Shown here: positions 7,601-14,292 of the stretch, piece after piece
How positions within the stretch are numbered: the stretch's first letter is position 1
How the letters are laid out: every line of letters begins with the position of its first letter
Assembly (NCBI GenBank): GCA_016873575.1
Contig: VGWY01000009.1
Span: forward strand, 1 to 23,615
Direction of reading: 5' to 3'
DNA length: 23,615 bases
From: Nitrospira sp.
GTDB taxonomy: Bacteria; Nitrospirota; Thermodesulfovibrionia; Thermodesulfovibrionales; SM23-35
Translations under genes and position numbers: made by a program
The notes under the pieces: model-generated
What the model saw: only the letters and a program-made list of their open reading frames with translations
Told to the model about the DNA's origin: nothing
Databases searched by the model: none

Positions 7601-7629
7601 ATTTTACTTTAAAGAGAACATTATTTCAA
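7601..7629 (-). promoter_or_regulatory. Sigma-70-type promoter of the thrC2-carrier-NIL-thrC1-kinase operon
   Basis: Minus strand: -35 TTGAAA (7624-7629, 5 of 6), 17-bp spacer, -10 TAAAAT (7601-7606, 5 of 6). The predicted start near 7594 leaves about 34 nt of leader before the thrC2 ATG. This makes the five genes down to 3322 one probable transcription unit. Confidence 0.65.
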
Positions 7630-7701
7630 AGGGGTTGAAGAGGATCATGATGGGGGTCAAAAGTGATGAAGTTCAGGTCTTGTTTATTGTCATAATGCTT
7701 T

Positions 7702-8280
7702 CTAATGCCCTTTAGTATACCGACTTTCTCTTGCTTCTTCAGCCTTTCTAATGCCATTTAGTGCCTCTTCATTATTCTGGTCTATCTTTAGTACCCTATT
7801 AAATATCTCTACAGCCTTGTCATAATTGCCATCTTCATAAAAAGCCCTTCCTAATTTAAGGTAACGAATAATTGTCTCGTGTCTCTCATTTGCAGCAGGT
7901 CTCTGTGGCCTTTCAGTAAGAGGAGGAGGTTCTGGGGCAGGCGGGGGAGAAGGTTTTGTTGCAGGTTCCGGAGGTAATGAGGGAAGGGCCTCTTTTAATG
8001 GTTGTTGTATTTCTTCACTCTTAGTTGCTGGTGTTTTTGGAGATAATAAATAACTTGATAATAGAAGGTATATTATCATAGTAGAAATCAAAATCAAAGG
8101 CAGGATCACATAACCTTTTTTGAAGGTCTTTTTTTGTTTTTGCTCGGCTGCTCCTAATTTTGTGAAAGGTGATTCCTCTGGAATCTTATATCCACATCTA
8201 ATGCAAAATTTTGCATCATTTTCATTTTCAAAATAACATTCAGGACATTTCAACACAGCCATCCTTTTTACAATCTTCAC
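7702..8280 (-). CDS. Zinc-ribbon / single-TM / proline-rich / TPR protein
   Basis: No characterised family is recognised for the whole 192-residue chain. In order: an N-terminal zinc ribbon (Cys12, Cys15, Cys26, Cys29, the last two in CIRCG), a basic linker, one hydrophobic segment (about 57-79), a proline-rich stretch (about 82-130), and a C-terminal region (137-185) like one to one-and-a-half TPR units (YLKLGRAFYEDGNYDKAVEI). The likely topology is zinc ribbon inside and TPR outside. The start is uncertain: the GTG at 8278-8280 has GGAGG only three bases away, while the alternative ATG at 8260-8262 has AAGG touching it. It begins 11 bp after the MotA-like gene, which also has a zinc ribbon, so the two probably act together. 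Confidence 0.75.
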   Translation of the reverse strand: MKIVKRMAVLKCPECYFENENDAKFCIRCGYKIPEESPFTKLGAAEQKQKKTFKKGYVILPLILISTMIIYLLLSSYLLSPKTPATKSEEIQQPLKEALPSLPPEPATKPSPPPAPEPPPLTERPQRPAANERHETIIRYLKLGRAFYEDGNYDKAVEIFNRVLKIDQNNEEALNGIRKAEEARESRYTKGH

Positions 8281-8291
8281 ATACCTCCATC

Positions 8292-9824
8292 TTACACACC
8301 CTCTTTTATTTCAAGAGGTTTAGCATTCGTTGACATCCGGGCACTATAATCATCTGAATGGAAGGGAACCAGCCTGAATTCAAGAGGATCACTAAGCCTG
8401 TTAAGTAAGGGCGTTAAACTGTTTAGAGTTCTTTGCATCTCGGTCAAAACCTGGTTGATTGAGTTTAGTGTATTAAATGATTGAATATTAAGCTTGAGTG
8501 TTAAATGCAAAGGTTCAATATGGGACGAAAGATTTGCAAGGGACTCCTTGAATTGCACATTGCTATCTTCAAGAATACATCCTAAAACCTGACTGAATTT
8601 TTGAAGATCACCTGTAACCTTTTTAATATCCTTACCTTCATTTTGCAATTTCAGGGGCAGTTCTGCAATCTCTCTGGATAATTCCTGGGCTGCGGCTACA
8701 AAACTATCAGCAAACACCTTAAGGTTGTTTGAAAATCTTTCAGATATGGCATCCACTTCCTCCCGGATAGTCACAATTGGATTAACCAATGAATCTATTA
8801 ATTGGGTAATTGGCATAGTCGGCGTTTCGGATTTAAATCTGGCAATGATTTTAAGACATAGATTTTCAACATCAGTAAGTAAACCCTTTTCTCTATTTTG
8901 AGTAAAAGAGGCCAGGAGCATGGTAAATAGACATGTTGCTAACCCTAACAATGTTGTATCAAAGGCATAGGACAACCCTCCCAAAACCTTGAACATCTCC
9001 TTTTTAACCATCTCGATATTCTCTATATCGCCTGATAGAAAACCGGGGAAATTGCCTACTGCAAGCCCTATACCAATGGCAGTCCCGATAAAGCCCAGCA
9101 CAGGCATTGCCCAAATGAATATACGTACAATTGCATAGTCCGATACAGCGGTATTAGAGTCTATCACGGTTTGGTGCTTGAAAATTTCATGACTTCGTTG
9201 GACATCATTGGTTGTATCTAATTGATCTAAGAGAGAAATAACTTTTTCAAAAAGCTTCCCATTGTTGATTTTTTTATTAGAAGAAATCTTATCTATGGTA
9301 ACCTTAACGCCCTCTTTATGTATAAAATAAGGGAGGTTCAAGATAACCATTTCTTTAAGGTTCTTTCCCTCTTTTTGGACTTCCCGCAGTTTAGACATGA
9401 GCAGGATTAATGACCAGATGAACAAAAATACTATAATTAAAGGAACAGCCTTTTGATACCAATCTCCCTCAGGTAAAAAAAGCCTGTATCCGAAGCTTCC
9501 TTGTCTGAATATTTCCGAAGCAATCCCCAGCAATAGCAAAGTAAAGAAAAAACCGCCGATAGGGGGTAGTATCTTATAAAAATCCGGGCTCTTTTTCATT
9601 TTTTCAAATTTACTTATCTTCTTTGTTGTGTCCAAATGTTTTTGTTCTTCTGAAATCTGTTTTCCAGCTTCATCCTTCTTGGCTTTCCTTAGAGGAATTT
9701 CCTTCTTTAAGTCCATATCTTCAATAACCATATCCATTCTTTTCAATGTAGTACCGCAGCTTTTGCAAAAATTTGCTATTGATGAGTTGATTGTTCCACA
9801 TTTAGAACAATTTTTGTCTCCCAT
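8292..9824 (-). CDS. Zinc-ribbon MotA/TolQ/ExbB-type membrane protein
   Basis: A 510-residue protein with a zinc ribbon (Cys6, Cys9, Cys20, Cys23), a charged linker, and four hydrophobic segments at about 85-104, 126-144, 233-256 and 287-307. The last two match the MotA/TolQ/ExbB proton-channel core: AMPVLGFIGTAIGIGLAVG followed by LSYAFDTTLLGLATCLFTML. About 180 residues of predicted helix follow. Family members use proton or sodium flow to drive motors or energise outer-membrane systems with an ExbD/TolR/MotB partner, but no such partner is in the window. The ATG at 9822-9824 is chosen over an upstream frame opening (9872) because it has AAGGAGA 8 bases away and starts right before the ribbon. 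The substrate and process are unknown. Confidence 0.85.
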   Translation of the reverse strand: MGDKNCSKCGTINSSIANFCKSCGTTLKRMDMVIEDMDLKKEIPLRKAKKDEAGKQISEEQKHLDTTKKISKFEKMKKSPDFYKILPPIGGFFFTLLLLGIASEIFRQGSFGYRLFLPEGDWYQKAVPLIIVFLFIWSLILLMSKLREVQKEGKNLKEMVILNLPYFIHKEGVKVTIDKISSNKKINNGKLFEKVISLLDQLDTTNDVQRSHEIFKHQTVIDSNTAVSDYAIVRIFIWAMPVLGFIGTAIGIGLAVGNFPGFLSGDIENIEMVKKEMFKVLGGLSYAFDTTLLGLATCLFTMLLASFTQNREKGLLTDVENLCLKIIARFKSETPTMPITQLIDSLVNPIVTIREEVDAISERFSNNLKVFADSFVAAAQELSREIAELPLKLQNEGKDIKKVTGDLQKFSQVLGCILEDSNVQFKESLANLSSHIEPLHLTLKLNIQSFNTLNSINQVLTEMQRTLNSLTPLLNRLSDPLEFRLVPFHSDDYSARMSTNAKPLEIKEGV

Positions 9825-9901
9825 TGCACTGTCTCCTTTCTTTTTCTTCCCTGCCTCTGCTACCCTCACCACATCCTGCTATGCATTCTTTATGAGTGAA
9901 T

Positions 9902-9930
9902 GTAATATCTATATTTTAAAGACATTTCAA
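9902..9930 (-). promoter_or_regulatory. Possible second promoter of the MotA-like gene
   Basis: Minus strand TTGAAA (9925-9930), 17-bp spacer and TATTAC (9902-9907, 4 of 6). It is weaker than the site at 10074-10102 but closer to the gene. Confidence 0.3.
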
Positions 9931-9961
9931 GTGTCGAGGATTGTTGAAGATAGAAGACTGG

Positions 9962-9991
9962 GGCTTGAAAATCGAAAGCCATTTTCAAGCC
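9962..9991. promoter_or_regulatory. Perfect 11-bp hairpin in the leader of the MotA-like gene
   Basis: GGCTTGAAAAT (9962-9972) and ATTTTCAAGCC (9981-9991) are perfect complements around an 8-nt loop. The gene-free stretch 9825-10136 holds this hairpin and the two candidate promoters. The hairpin lies downstream of the promoter at 10074-10102 and about 138 bases upstream of the start codon. No uridine run follows on either strand, so it is not a standard terminator; a leader RNA element or operator are both possible. Confidence 0.5.
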
Positions 9992-10073
9992 TTAAGATTT
10001 TAAAAATAGATCTTTGGTGATTAAAGCTATCCCTACCCCATTTCCCCTCCAAATGTGAACAGAAGCACTTATA

Positions 10074-10102
10074 ATTTAAGAGAATAGAAAGACTGGTGTC
10101 AA
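10074..10102 (-). promoter_or_regulatory. Sigma-70-type promoter upstream of the MotA-like gene
   Basis: Minus strand: perfect -35 TTGACA (10097-10102), 17-bp spacer, -10 TTAAAT (10074-10079, 4 of 6). Use of this site would give a leader of about 240 nt, unusually long, containing the 9962-9991 hairpin and a Shine-Dalgarno-like GGAGGGG just before a start-stop pair ATG GGG TAG. Confidence 0.55.
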
Positions 10103-10136
10103 GATTTCTTGAAGTCCTAAAAAATATCCTGAAAAA

Positions 10137-10541
10137 TCAAGCAATTATCAATTCTATTTCTCTGATATCCCTATCTTTTATGGCAAAGACACTTACTTCA
10201 GGTTCCCCCTGTACAAGGCTTACAATCATATAAATTGATACATAAGGAGAATACGGTTCAGAAGAGCGTTCAATATCAATTAAAGAAGGATACGCTTGAG
10301 AATGAGGATGTGAATGGTAAACTGCGATCATCTCTAAACCGCCCTGCTGAAGAGACTTCAGAATTTGAAAAGGTTCTATCCGATAAGTTACTGATGAATT
10401 ATCAACATTTACTGCCCTATAAACCTTTTTTATGGTATTCCCCTTTCCTCCAAGGATTCCACATGCCTCTTTTGGATAGTCCTCTCTGCAATGTGAGATT
10501 ATTTCATCGAGGAGTTCTCTTGTGATAAATAATTTGTTCAT
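10137..10541 (-). CDS. JAMM/MPN+ (M67 family) zinc metalloprotease, Mec/HcyD-like
   Basis: A 134-residue single-domain JAMM protein with a complete active site: Glu25 in KEACGILGG and the motif HSHP...S..D with His76, His78, Ser86 and Asp89 at exact spacing (HxHx7SxxD). Small bacterial JAMM proteins of this size act on beta-grasp sulfur carriers: Mec removes cysteine from CysO in M. tuberculosis, and HcyD trims the tail of HcyS in Wolinella. Here the likely partner is the carrier at 5964-6239, whose tail has an extra Cys. The ATG at 10539-10541 is the only reasonable start but has no Shine-Dalgarno; repeats begin within a few bases upstream. It follows moeB on the same strand across 343 bp of repeats, suggesting an operon interrupted by insertions. 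Confidence 0.9.
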   Translation of the reverse strand: MNKLFITRELLDEIISHCREDYPKEACGILGGKGNTIKKVYRAVNVDNSSVTYRIEPFQILKSLQQGGLEMIAVYHSHPHSQAYPSLIDIERSSEPYSPYVSIYMIVSLVQGEPEVSVFAIKDRDIREIELIIA

Positions 10542-10553
10542 GGTGAAAACTGG

Positions 10554-10573
10554 ATTCCCGTTTTCACGGGAAT
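10554..10573. repeat. Short palindrome of the GGATTCCCG/CGGGAATGAC type
   Basis: ATTCCCG (10554-10560) and CGGGAAT (10567-10573) pair around a 6-nt loop, inside the common intergenic motif CTGGATTCCCG...CGGGAATGAC. It ends 12 bases from the JAMM start codon and occupies the place where a Shine-Dalgarno or promoter would be. A second 8-bp pairing, GTGAAAAC (10543-10550) with GTTTTCAC (10560-10567), overlaps it. Confidence 0.65.
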
Positions 10574-10616
10574 GACATAAGCCATCGGCTCACAAGGGAG
10601 TATGAAAATATCATTT

Positions 10617-10723
10617 ATTCCCCCTTTGGCAAAGGGGGATGAAGGGGGATTTTAAGAACAAATGTTTGCAGTTATAATTCATAAAATCTCCCCGAACCCC
10701 TCTTTACCAAAGAGGGGTATTTT
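10617..10723. repeat. Inverted pair of CCCCCTTT/AAAGGGGG palindromic repeats
   Basis: Two copies of one unit face each other. 10617-10653 has arms CCCCCTTT / AAAGGGGG with a 3-nt loop, then a GGGGGATTTT tail. 10683-10723, read on the opposite strand, has arms CCCCTCTTT / AAAGAGGGG and a similar tail. They are separated by 29 bp of plain sequence. A related palindrome is at 21576-21620. Part of the 343-bp gene-free stretch between moeB and the JAMM gene, all of which is repeats or short spacers. Confidence 0.7.
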
Positions 10724-10746
10724 CGGGTCAATGACATATACTAAGG

Positions 10747-10893
10747 AGTTCATAAGTAAAACCACATCATATGCGAATGTTGTCATTATCCGGCTTGACC
10801 CCCGTATCAAGTACGGGGCAGGCTCCTAATCCAGTCTTCTGGATTCCCCGATCGAGTCGGGGAATGACGGTTATGTGGCCTTACTTATGAACT
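10747..10893. mobile_element. MITE-like element with 21-bp terminal inverted repeats
   Basis: Outer arms AGTTCATAAGTAAAACCACA(T) (10747-10767) and the complement of 10873-10893 match at 19 of 21 positions. Inside lie three hairpins: CCCGTA/TACGGG (10801-10817), TCCAG/CTGGA near 10830-10843, and CCCCGA/TCGGGG (10846-10862), all enclosed in GTCATT (10782-10787) / AATGAC (10863-10868). The 147-bp unit has no coding capacity. Its right arm overlaps the end of moeB and supplies the stop codon. No clear target duplication was seen. Confidence 0.65.
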
Positions 10894-11661
10894 TATTAGT
10901 AATTCTTTCGGATTATCACCACACACTGAACAGTCCGGCCTCTTTGGAACTGTTACTTTTCTGAATGTTGCAGTAAGTGCATTGTAGATTAAGAGAGTGT
11001 CTTTGAGAATTTCTCCTTTGCCGAGGAGAATCTTCAAGACCTCTGTCGCCTGAAGTATCCCTATGACTCCAGGAACTACACCAAGTATTCCGACATCATG
11101 TGAAGAGGGGAAGGCATCAGGTACAGGAGGTTCTTCAAAGAGACATCTGTAACACGGACCAACGCCTGGTATCACAGCCATAACCTGTCCTTCAAATTGT
11201 GATACCGCACCTGTTACAAGTATTTTTTTTGTCATGACACAGGCATCATTGACAAGAAACCTGGTTGGAAAGTTATCACTGCAATCAATAACAATGTCAT
11301 AATCTCTTATCAAATCGAGAATATTCTCTTTTGTTAGCCTCTGCTTGATTGCAACCACATGTACATCAGGATTCAGAGATTGAAATGTCTCTTTTGCAGA
11401 TTCAGCTTTTGGCATCCCGAGGGTTTTGATTGTATGTGCTATCTGACGCTGAAGATTGCTTAACTCGACTTTGTCATTATCAATAATTGTAATGGTACCG
11501 ATCCCTGCTGCAGTAAGATAGTAACCGACGGACGAACCAAGACCACCTGCTCCGACAAGAAATACTCTTGCACTCCCAATCTTTTTCTGTCCTTCTTCGC
11601 CAACCTCCGGAAGGATAATTTGTCTGCTATATCTCTGAAACTGTTCCTCTGTAAACTCCAC
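10885..11661 (-). CDS. MoeB/ThiF-family E1-like adenylyltransferase
   Basis: E1-like enzymes adenylate the C-terminal glycine of a beta-grasp sulfur carrier. The 258-residue protein has the RYSRQIILPEVGEEGQ start, the ATP loop GAGGLGS (37-43), DNDKVELSNLQRQ (61-73), Asp126 in DCSDN and two zinc CxxC pairs (Cys170/173 in CYRC, Cys244/247 in CSVC). There is no rhodanese domain. Where many relatives have a cysteine in the crossover loop (PSCAEAG), it reads PSSHDVG, with Ser187. The start is a GTG (11659-11661), 18 bp after hom. The final codons (LLISS, TAA) lie in or beside the 10747-10893 element. Its probable substrate is the carrier at 5964-6239; a MoaD or ThiS encoded elsewhere cannot be excluded. 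Confidence 0.9.
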   Translation of the reverse strand: MEFTEEQFQRYSRQIILPEVGEEGQKKIGSARVFLVGAGGLGSSVGYYLTAAGIGTITIIDNDKVELSNLQRQIAHTIKTLGMPKAESAKETFQSLNPDVHVVAIKQRLTKENILDLIRDYDIVIDCSDNFPTRFLVNDACVMTKKILVTGAVSQFEGQVMAVIPGVGPCYRCLFEEPPVPDAFPSSHDVGILGVVPGVIGILQATEVLKILLGKGEILKDTLLIYNALTATFRKVTVPKRPDCSVCGDNPKELLISS

Positions 11662-11679
11662 GAATCTCTTTCTTGCCTC

Positions 11680-12978
11680 TTAACTTCCCTCTTTCCCCTC
11701 AACCCTTATAAATATTGTCTTATCCATCACAACAGATAACTGGTCTATCTCATTCACAGCCTGCCTCACATCCTTCTCCTTTGCCTCATGGGTAAGGACA
11801 ACGAGCGGAACAGCTTCGCCAATCTTTCTGCCTTTCTGAATGACTGATGCAATACTGATATTATAGTTTCCAAGTATCCCTGAAATCTTCGAAAGGACAC
11901 CCGGTCTGTCAAGCGCCGAGAACCTGAAATAATACTTGGATATTACATCGTCTATCTTTTTTATCCTTATATCTCCGAAAATCTTTGGTATCGTCGGTAC
12001 CCTTCCTATAGCATTTTTTTGAATATTCCTTGCAATATCAACGATGTCACTCACCACAGCACTCCCTGTGGGGACAGAACCGGCACCTCTTCCATAATAT
12101 AAGGTTGACCCTGTCGCATCTCCCTCAACATAAATGGCATTGAACGGACCATCAACCTTTGATATCAGATACTCTTTTGGAAGCATTGTCGGATGAACTC
12201 TGAGCTCTATTTCACCTTCTGATTCCTTTGCGATAGCAAGCAGTTTCACCTTGTAACCCAATTCAGATGCAAAACCTATATCTTGCGAAGAAATCTTGGA
12301 AATTCCTTCTATATGTATAGAATTATATGAGAGGGGAATCCCGTATGAAAGGGTCGCAAGGATTGTGAGCTTATGCGCAGTGTCAATCCCTTCAATGTCA
12401 AGGGTTGGATCGGCTTCTGCATAACCGAGTTTCTGTGCCTCCTTCAATGCATCATAAAACTCAACACCTTCTTCTGTCATTTTTGTGAGGATATAATTTG
12501 ATGTGCCATTGATGATCCCGTAAACTGCCTTTATCCTGTTTGCAACAAGCCCTTCCTTCATTACCTTAATAATGGGAATGGCTCCTGCTACAGATGCCTC
12601 AAATCCAACCTCTACTCCAGCCTTATATGCTGCATCAAATATATCAGTTCCCTCGGTGGCAAGAAGCGCTTTATTCGCAGTAACAACATGTTTGCCATTC
12701 TGAATTGCCTTTAGGATGAAATCCTTGGCAGGTCTGATGCCACCAATGAGTTCGACGACTATCTGAATATCAGGGTCATTGAAGATCATATTTACATCTG
12801 TGGTAAGAACTCCTTCAGGTACATTTATACCCCTGTCCCGTTTAATGTCGAGGTCAGCAATCCTCTTGAGGTTTATCTCGAAACCGAGTCTTTCTCTAAG
12901 AATATCCTTATGTTCAAGGAGAACCTTTGCGGTACCACTACCGACTATTCCAAACCCTATGATTCCGACGTTTATCAT
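11680..12978 (-). CDS. hom: Homoserine dehydrogenase with C-terminal ACT domain
   Basis: It reduces aspartate-4-semialdehyde to homoserine, the branch point to threonine and methionine. The 432-residue protein has the NAD(P) loop GFGIVGSG (8-15), GGIRPAKDF, ANKALLA with Lys103, GIINGTSNYILTKM (154-167) and AEADPTLDIEGIDTAHKL. From about 350 there is an ACT domain (FRFSALDRPGVLSKISGIL), the usual site of threonine feedback. It is a stand-alone enzyme, not fused to aspartokinase. Its ATG overlaps the aminotransferase stop by 4 bp, and moeB follows after 18 bp, so homoserine synthesis and the sulfur-carrier activator are co-transcribed. Confidence 0.97.
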   Translation of the reverse strand: MINVGIIGFGIVGSGTAKVLLEHKDILRERLGFEINLKRIADLDIKRDRGINVPEGVLTTDVNMIFNDPDIQIVVELIGGIRPAKDFILKAIQNGKHVVTANKALLATEGTDIFDAAYKAGVEVGFEASVAGAIPIIKVMKEGLVANRIKAVYGIINGTSNYILTKMTEEGVEFYDALKEAQKLGYAEADPTLDIEGIDTAHKLTILATLSYGIPLSYNSIHIEGISKISSQDIGFASELGYKVKLLAIAKESEGEIELRVHPTMLPKEYLISKVDGPFNAIYVEGDATGSTLYYGRGAGSVPTGSAVVSDIVDIARNIQKNAIGRVPTIPKIFGDIRIKKIDDVISKYYFRFSALDRPGVLSKISGILGNYNISIASVIQKGRKIGEAVPLVVLTHEAKEKDVRQAVNEIDQLSVVMDKTIFIRVEGKEGS

Positions 12979-14150
12979 TTTTTCAACACCTTTCTTAATC
13001 CTTTTGTTGCCTGTCTGATCCTGTGCTCATTCTCTACAAGGGCAAACCTAACATAGTTATCACCACCTTCACCAAACCCGATACCAGGGGATACAGCAAC
13101 ACCTGCCTCCTGGATAAGTATCTTGGTAAATTCAAGGGAACCCATCTTTTTAAATCGGACTGGTATCTCTGCCCATACAAACATTGTTGCCTTTGGCGGG
13201 TCTACATTCCAGCCAGCCTGATGGAGACCCTTTATGAGTGCATTGCGCCTTGACTCATAGGTCTTCCGTATATCCTCAACACAATCCTGAGGGCCTCTCA
13301 ATGCTACAATGCTCGCAATCTGTATGGGCTGGAACATCCCGTAGTCGAGATAACTCTTTATCTTGATAAGAGCACCGACAATATCCTGATTCCCCACACA
13401 GAAACCAACCCTCCACCCGGCCATTGAATAGCTCTTCGTCAAGGAGAAAAATTCAACTCCAACATCCTTTGCACCGGGTACCTGTAGAAAACTCGGGGCT
13501 TTATAGTCATCAAAGACAAGATCTGCATACGCCAGATCGTGCAGAACAATGATATTGTTTTCCTTTGCAAAATCTACAACCTTTTCGAAAAAATCTAATC
13601 CCTCAAGAACCTGAGTCGTAGGATTATGAGGGAAATTTATGATAAGCATCTTTGGCCTTGGCCATGAAGACTTATATGCGTTTTCCATCTCCACAAAGAA
13701 GTCTATCCCTTTGCCTATTGGGATACTCCTTACCTCACCACCAGCTATGATCACGCTGTAAGGATGTATGGGATAGGCTGGGGTCGGAGTCATGACGACG
13801 TCACCAGGACTTATAGTTGCGAGTGCAAGATGAGAAAGGCCTTCCTTTGAGCCTATGGTAACAACAGCCTCTATCTCAGGATCAAGGATGACATCATAAC
13901 GTCTTGCATACCATTCACATATCGCATTCCTCAGCTGGGTTATCCCTTTCGATGCTGAATATCTGTGGTTTTTTGGGTTATATGCAGCCTCACAGAGTTT
14001 ATCTATAATATGTTTTGATGGTGCACCATCAGGGTTTCCCATCCCTAAGTCAATAATATCTTCCCCGCGATGTCTTGCCTCTATTTTCAGGGCATTCACG
14101 ATGCTGAAGACATATGGTGGTAGTCTTTTGATCCTGTTGAACTCATACAT
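12975..14150 (-). CDS. alaC: Class I aminotransferase, AlaC-type (alanine transaminase)
   Basis: A 391-residue PLP fold-type I aminotransferase. The PLP lysine is in FSLTKSYSMAGWRVGF (Lys239 from the chosen start), with NFPHNPT, HDLAYADLVFD and the C-terminal NYVRFALVEN. The N-terminal part (RIKRLPPYVFSIVNALKIEARHRG at 11-34 of the longer frame) and DLGMGNPDGA fit the AlaC/YfdZ group, which makes alanine from pyruvate and glutamate; related LL-diaminopimelate aminotransferases cannot be fully excluded. The ATG at 14148-14150 is chosen over the one at 14163-14165 because it has GGAGAG seven bases away, while the longer frame has none. It starts the alaC-hom-moeB unit. A repeat begins 26 bp upstream. 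Confidence 0.88.
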   Translation of the reverse strand: MYEFNRIKRLPPYVFSIVNALKIEARHRGEDIIDLGMGNPDGAPSKHIIDKLCEAAYNPKNHRYSASKGITQLRNAICEWYARRYDVILDPEIEAVVTIGSKEGLSHLALATISPGDVVMTPTPAYPIHPYSVIIAGGEVRSIPIGKGIDFFVEMENAYKSSWPRPKMLIINFPHNPTTQVLEGLDFFEKVVDFAKENNIIVLHDLAYADLVFDDYKAPSFLQVPGAKDVGVEFFSLTKSYSMAGWRVGFCVGNQDIVGALIKIKSYLDYGMFQPIQIASIVALRGPQDCVEDIRKTYESRRNALIKGLHQAGWNVDPPKATMFVWAEIPVRFKKMGSLEFTKILIQEAGVAVSPGIGFGEGGDNYVRFALVENEHRIRQATKGLRKVLKK

Positions 14151-14176
14151 AGTCGTTCTCTCCATCTGATTTAGTT

Positions 14177-14274
14177 TGTCATTCCGACTTGTTCGGAATC
14201 CTTCATTCGTCCCCTTTAATTAAGGGGGCAAGAGAGATGTTATAAAGAAAGATTCCAGACAAGCTGGAATGACA
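14177..14274. repeat. Palindromic repeat of the GTCATTCC/GGAATGAC type, 98 bp
   Basis: The ends TGTCATTCCGACTTGTTCGG (from 14177) and AAGATTCCAGACAAGCTGGA (14249 onward) are imperfect inverted repeats, about 20 of 26 positions. The core is a palindrome CCCCTT (14211-14216) / AAGGGG (14222-14227). The same GTCATTCC theme occurs at 10554-10573 and inside 10747-10893. It fills most of the gap between lipA and the aminotransferase gene. A -10-like TATAAT lies at its lipA-side edge (minus strand), but no matching -35 was found. Confidence 0.65.
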
Positions 14275-14292
14275 TTATAGTGAATATTACTT

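Noticed and set aside
8292..9824. Zorya-type defence system (ZorA is a MotA-like protein with a long tail)
   Set aside because: No ZorB-like OmpA/MotB partner, no ZorC/ZorD or helicase/nuclease genes nearby, and the neighbours are housekeeping and amino-acid genes.
9628..10020. Plus-strand 130-codon frame opposite the MotA-like gene start and its leader
   Set aside because: Two thirds of it is antisense to a well-supported zinc-ribbon gene and it resembles no family.
10617..10893. CRISPR array in the repeat-rich gap
   Set aside because: The repeats are palindromic, of several different families, in mixed orientations and without regular spacers or cas genes.
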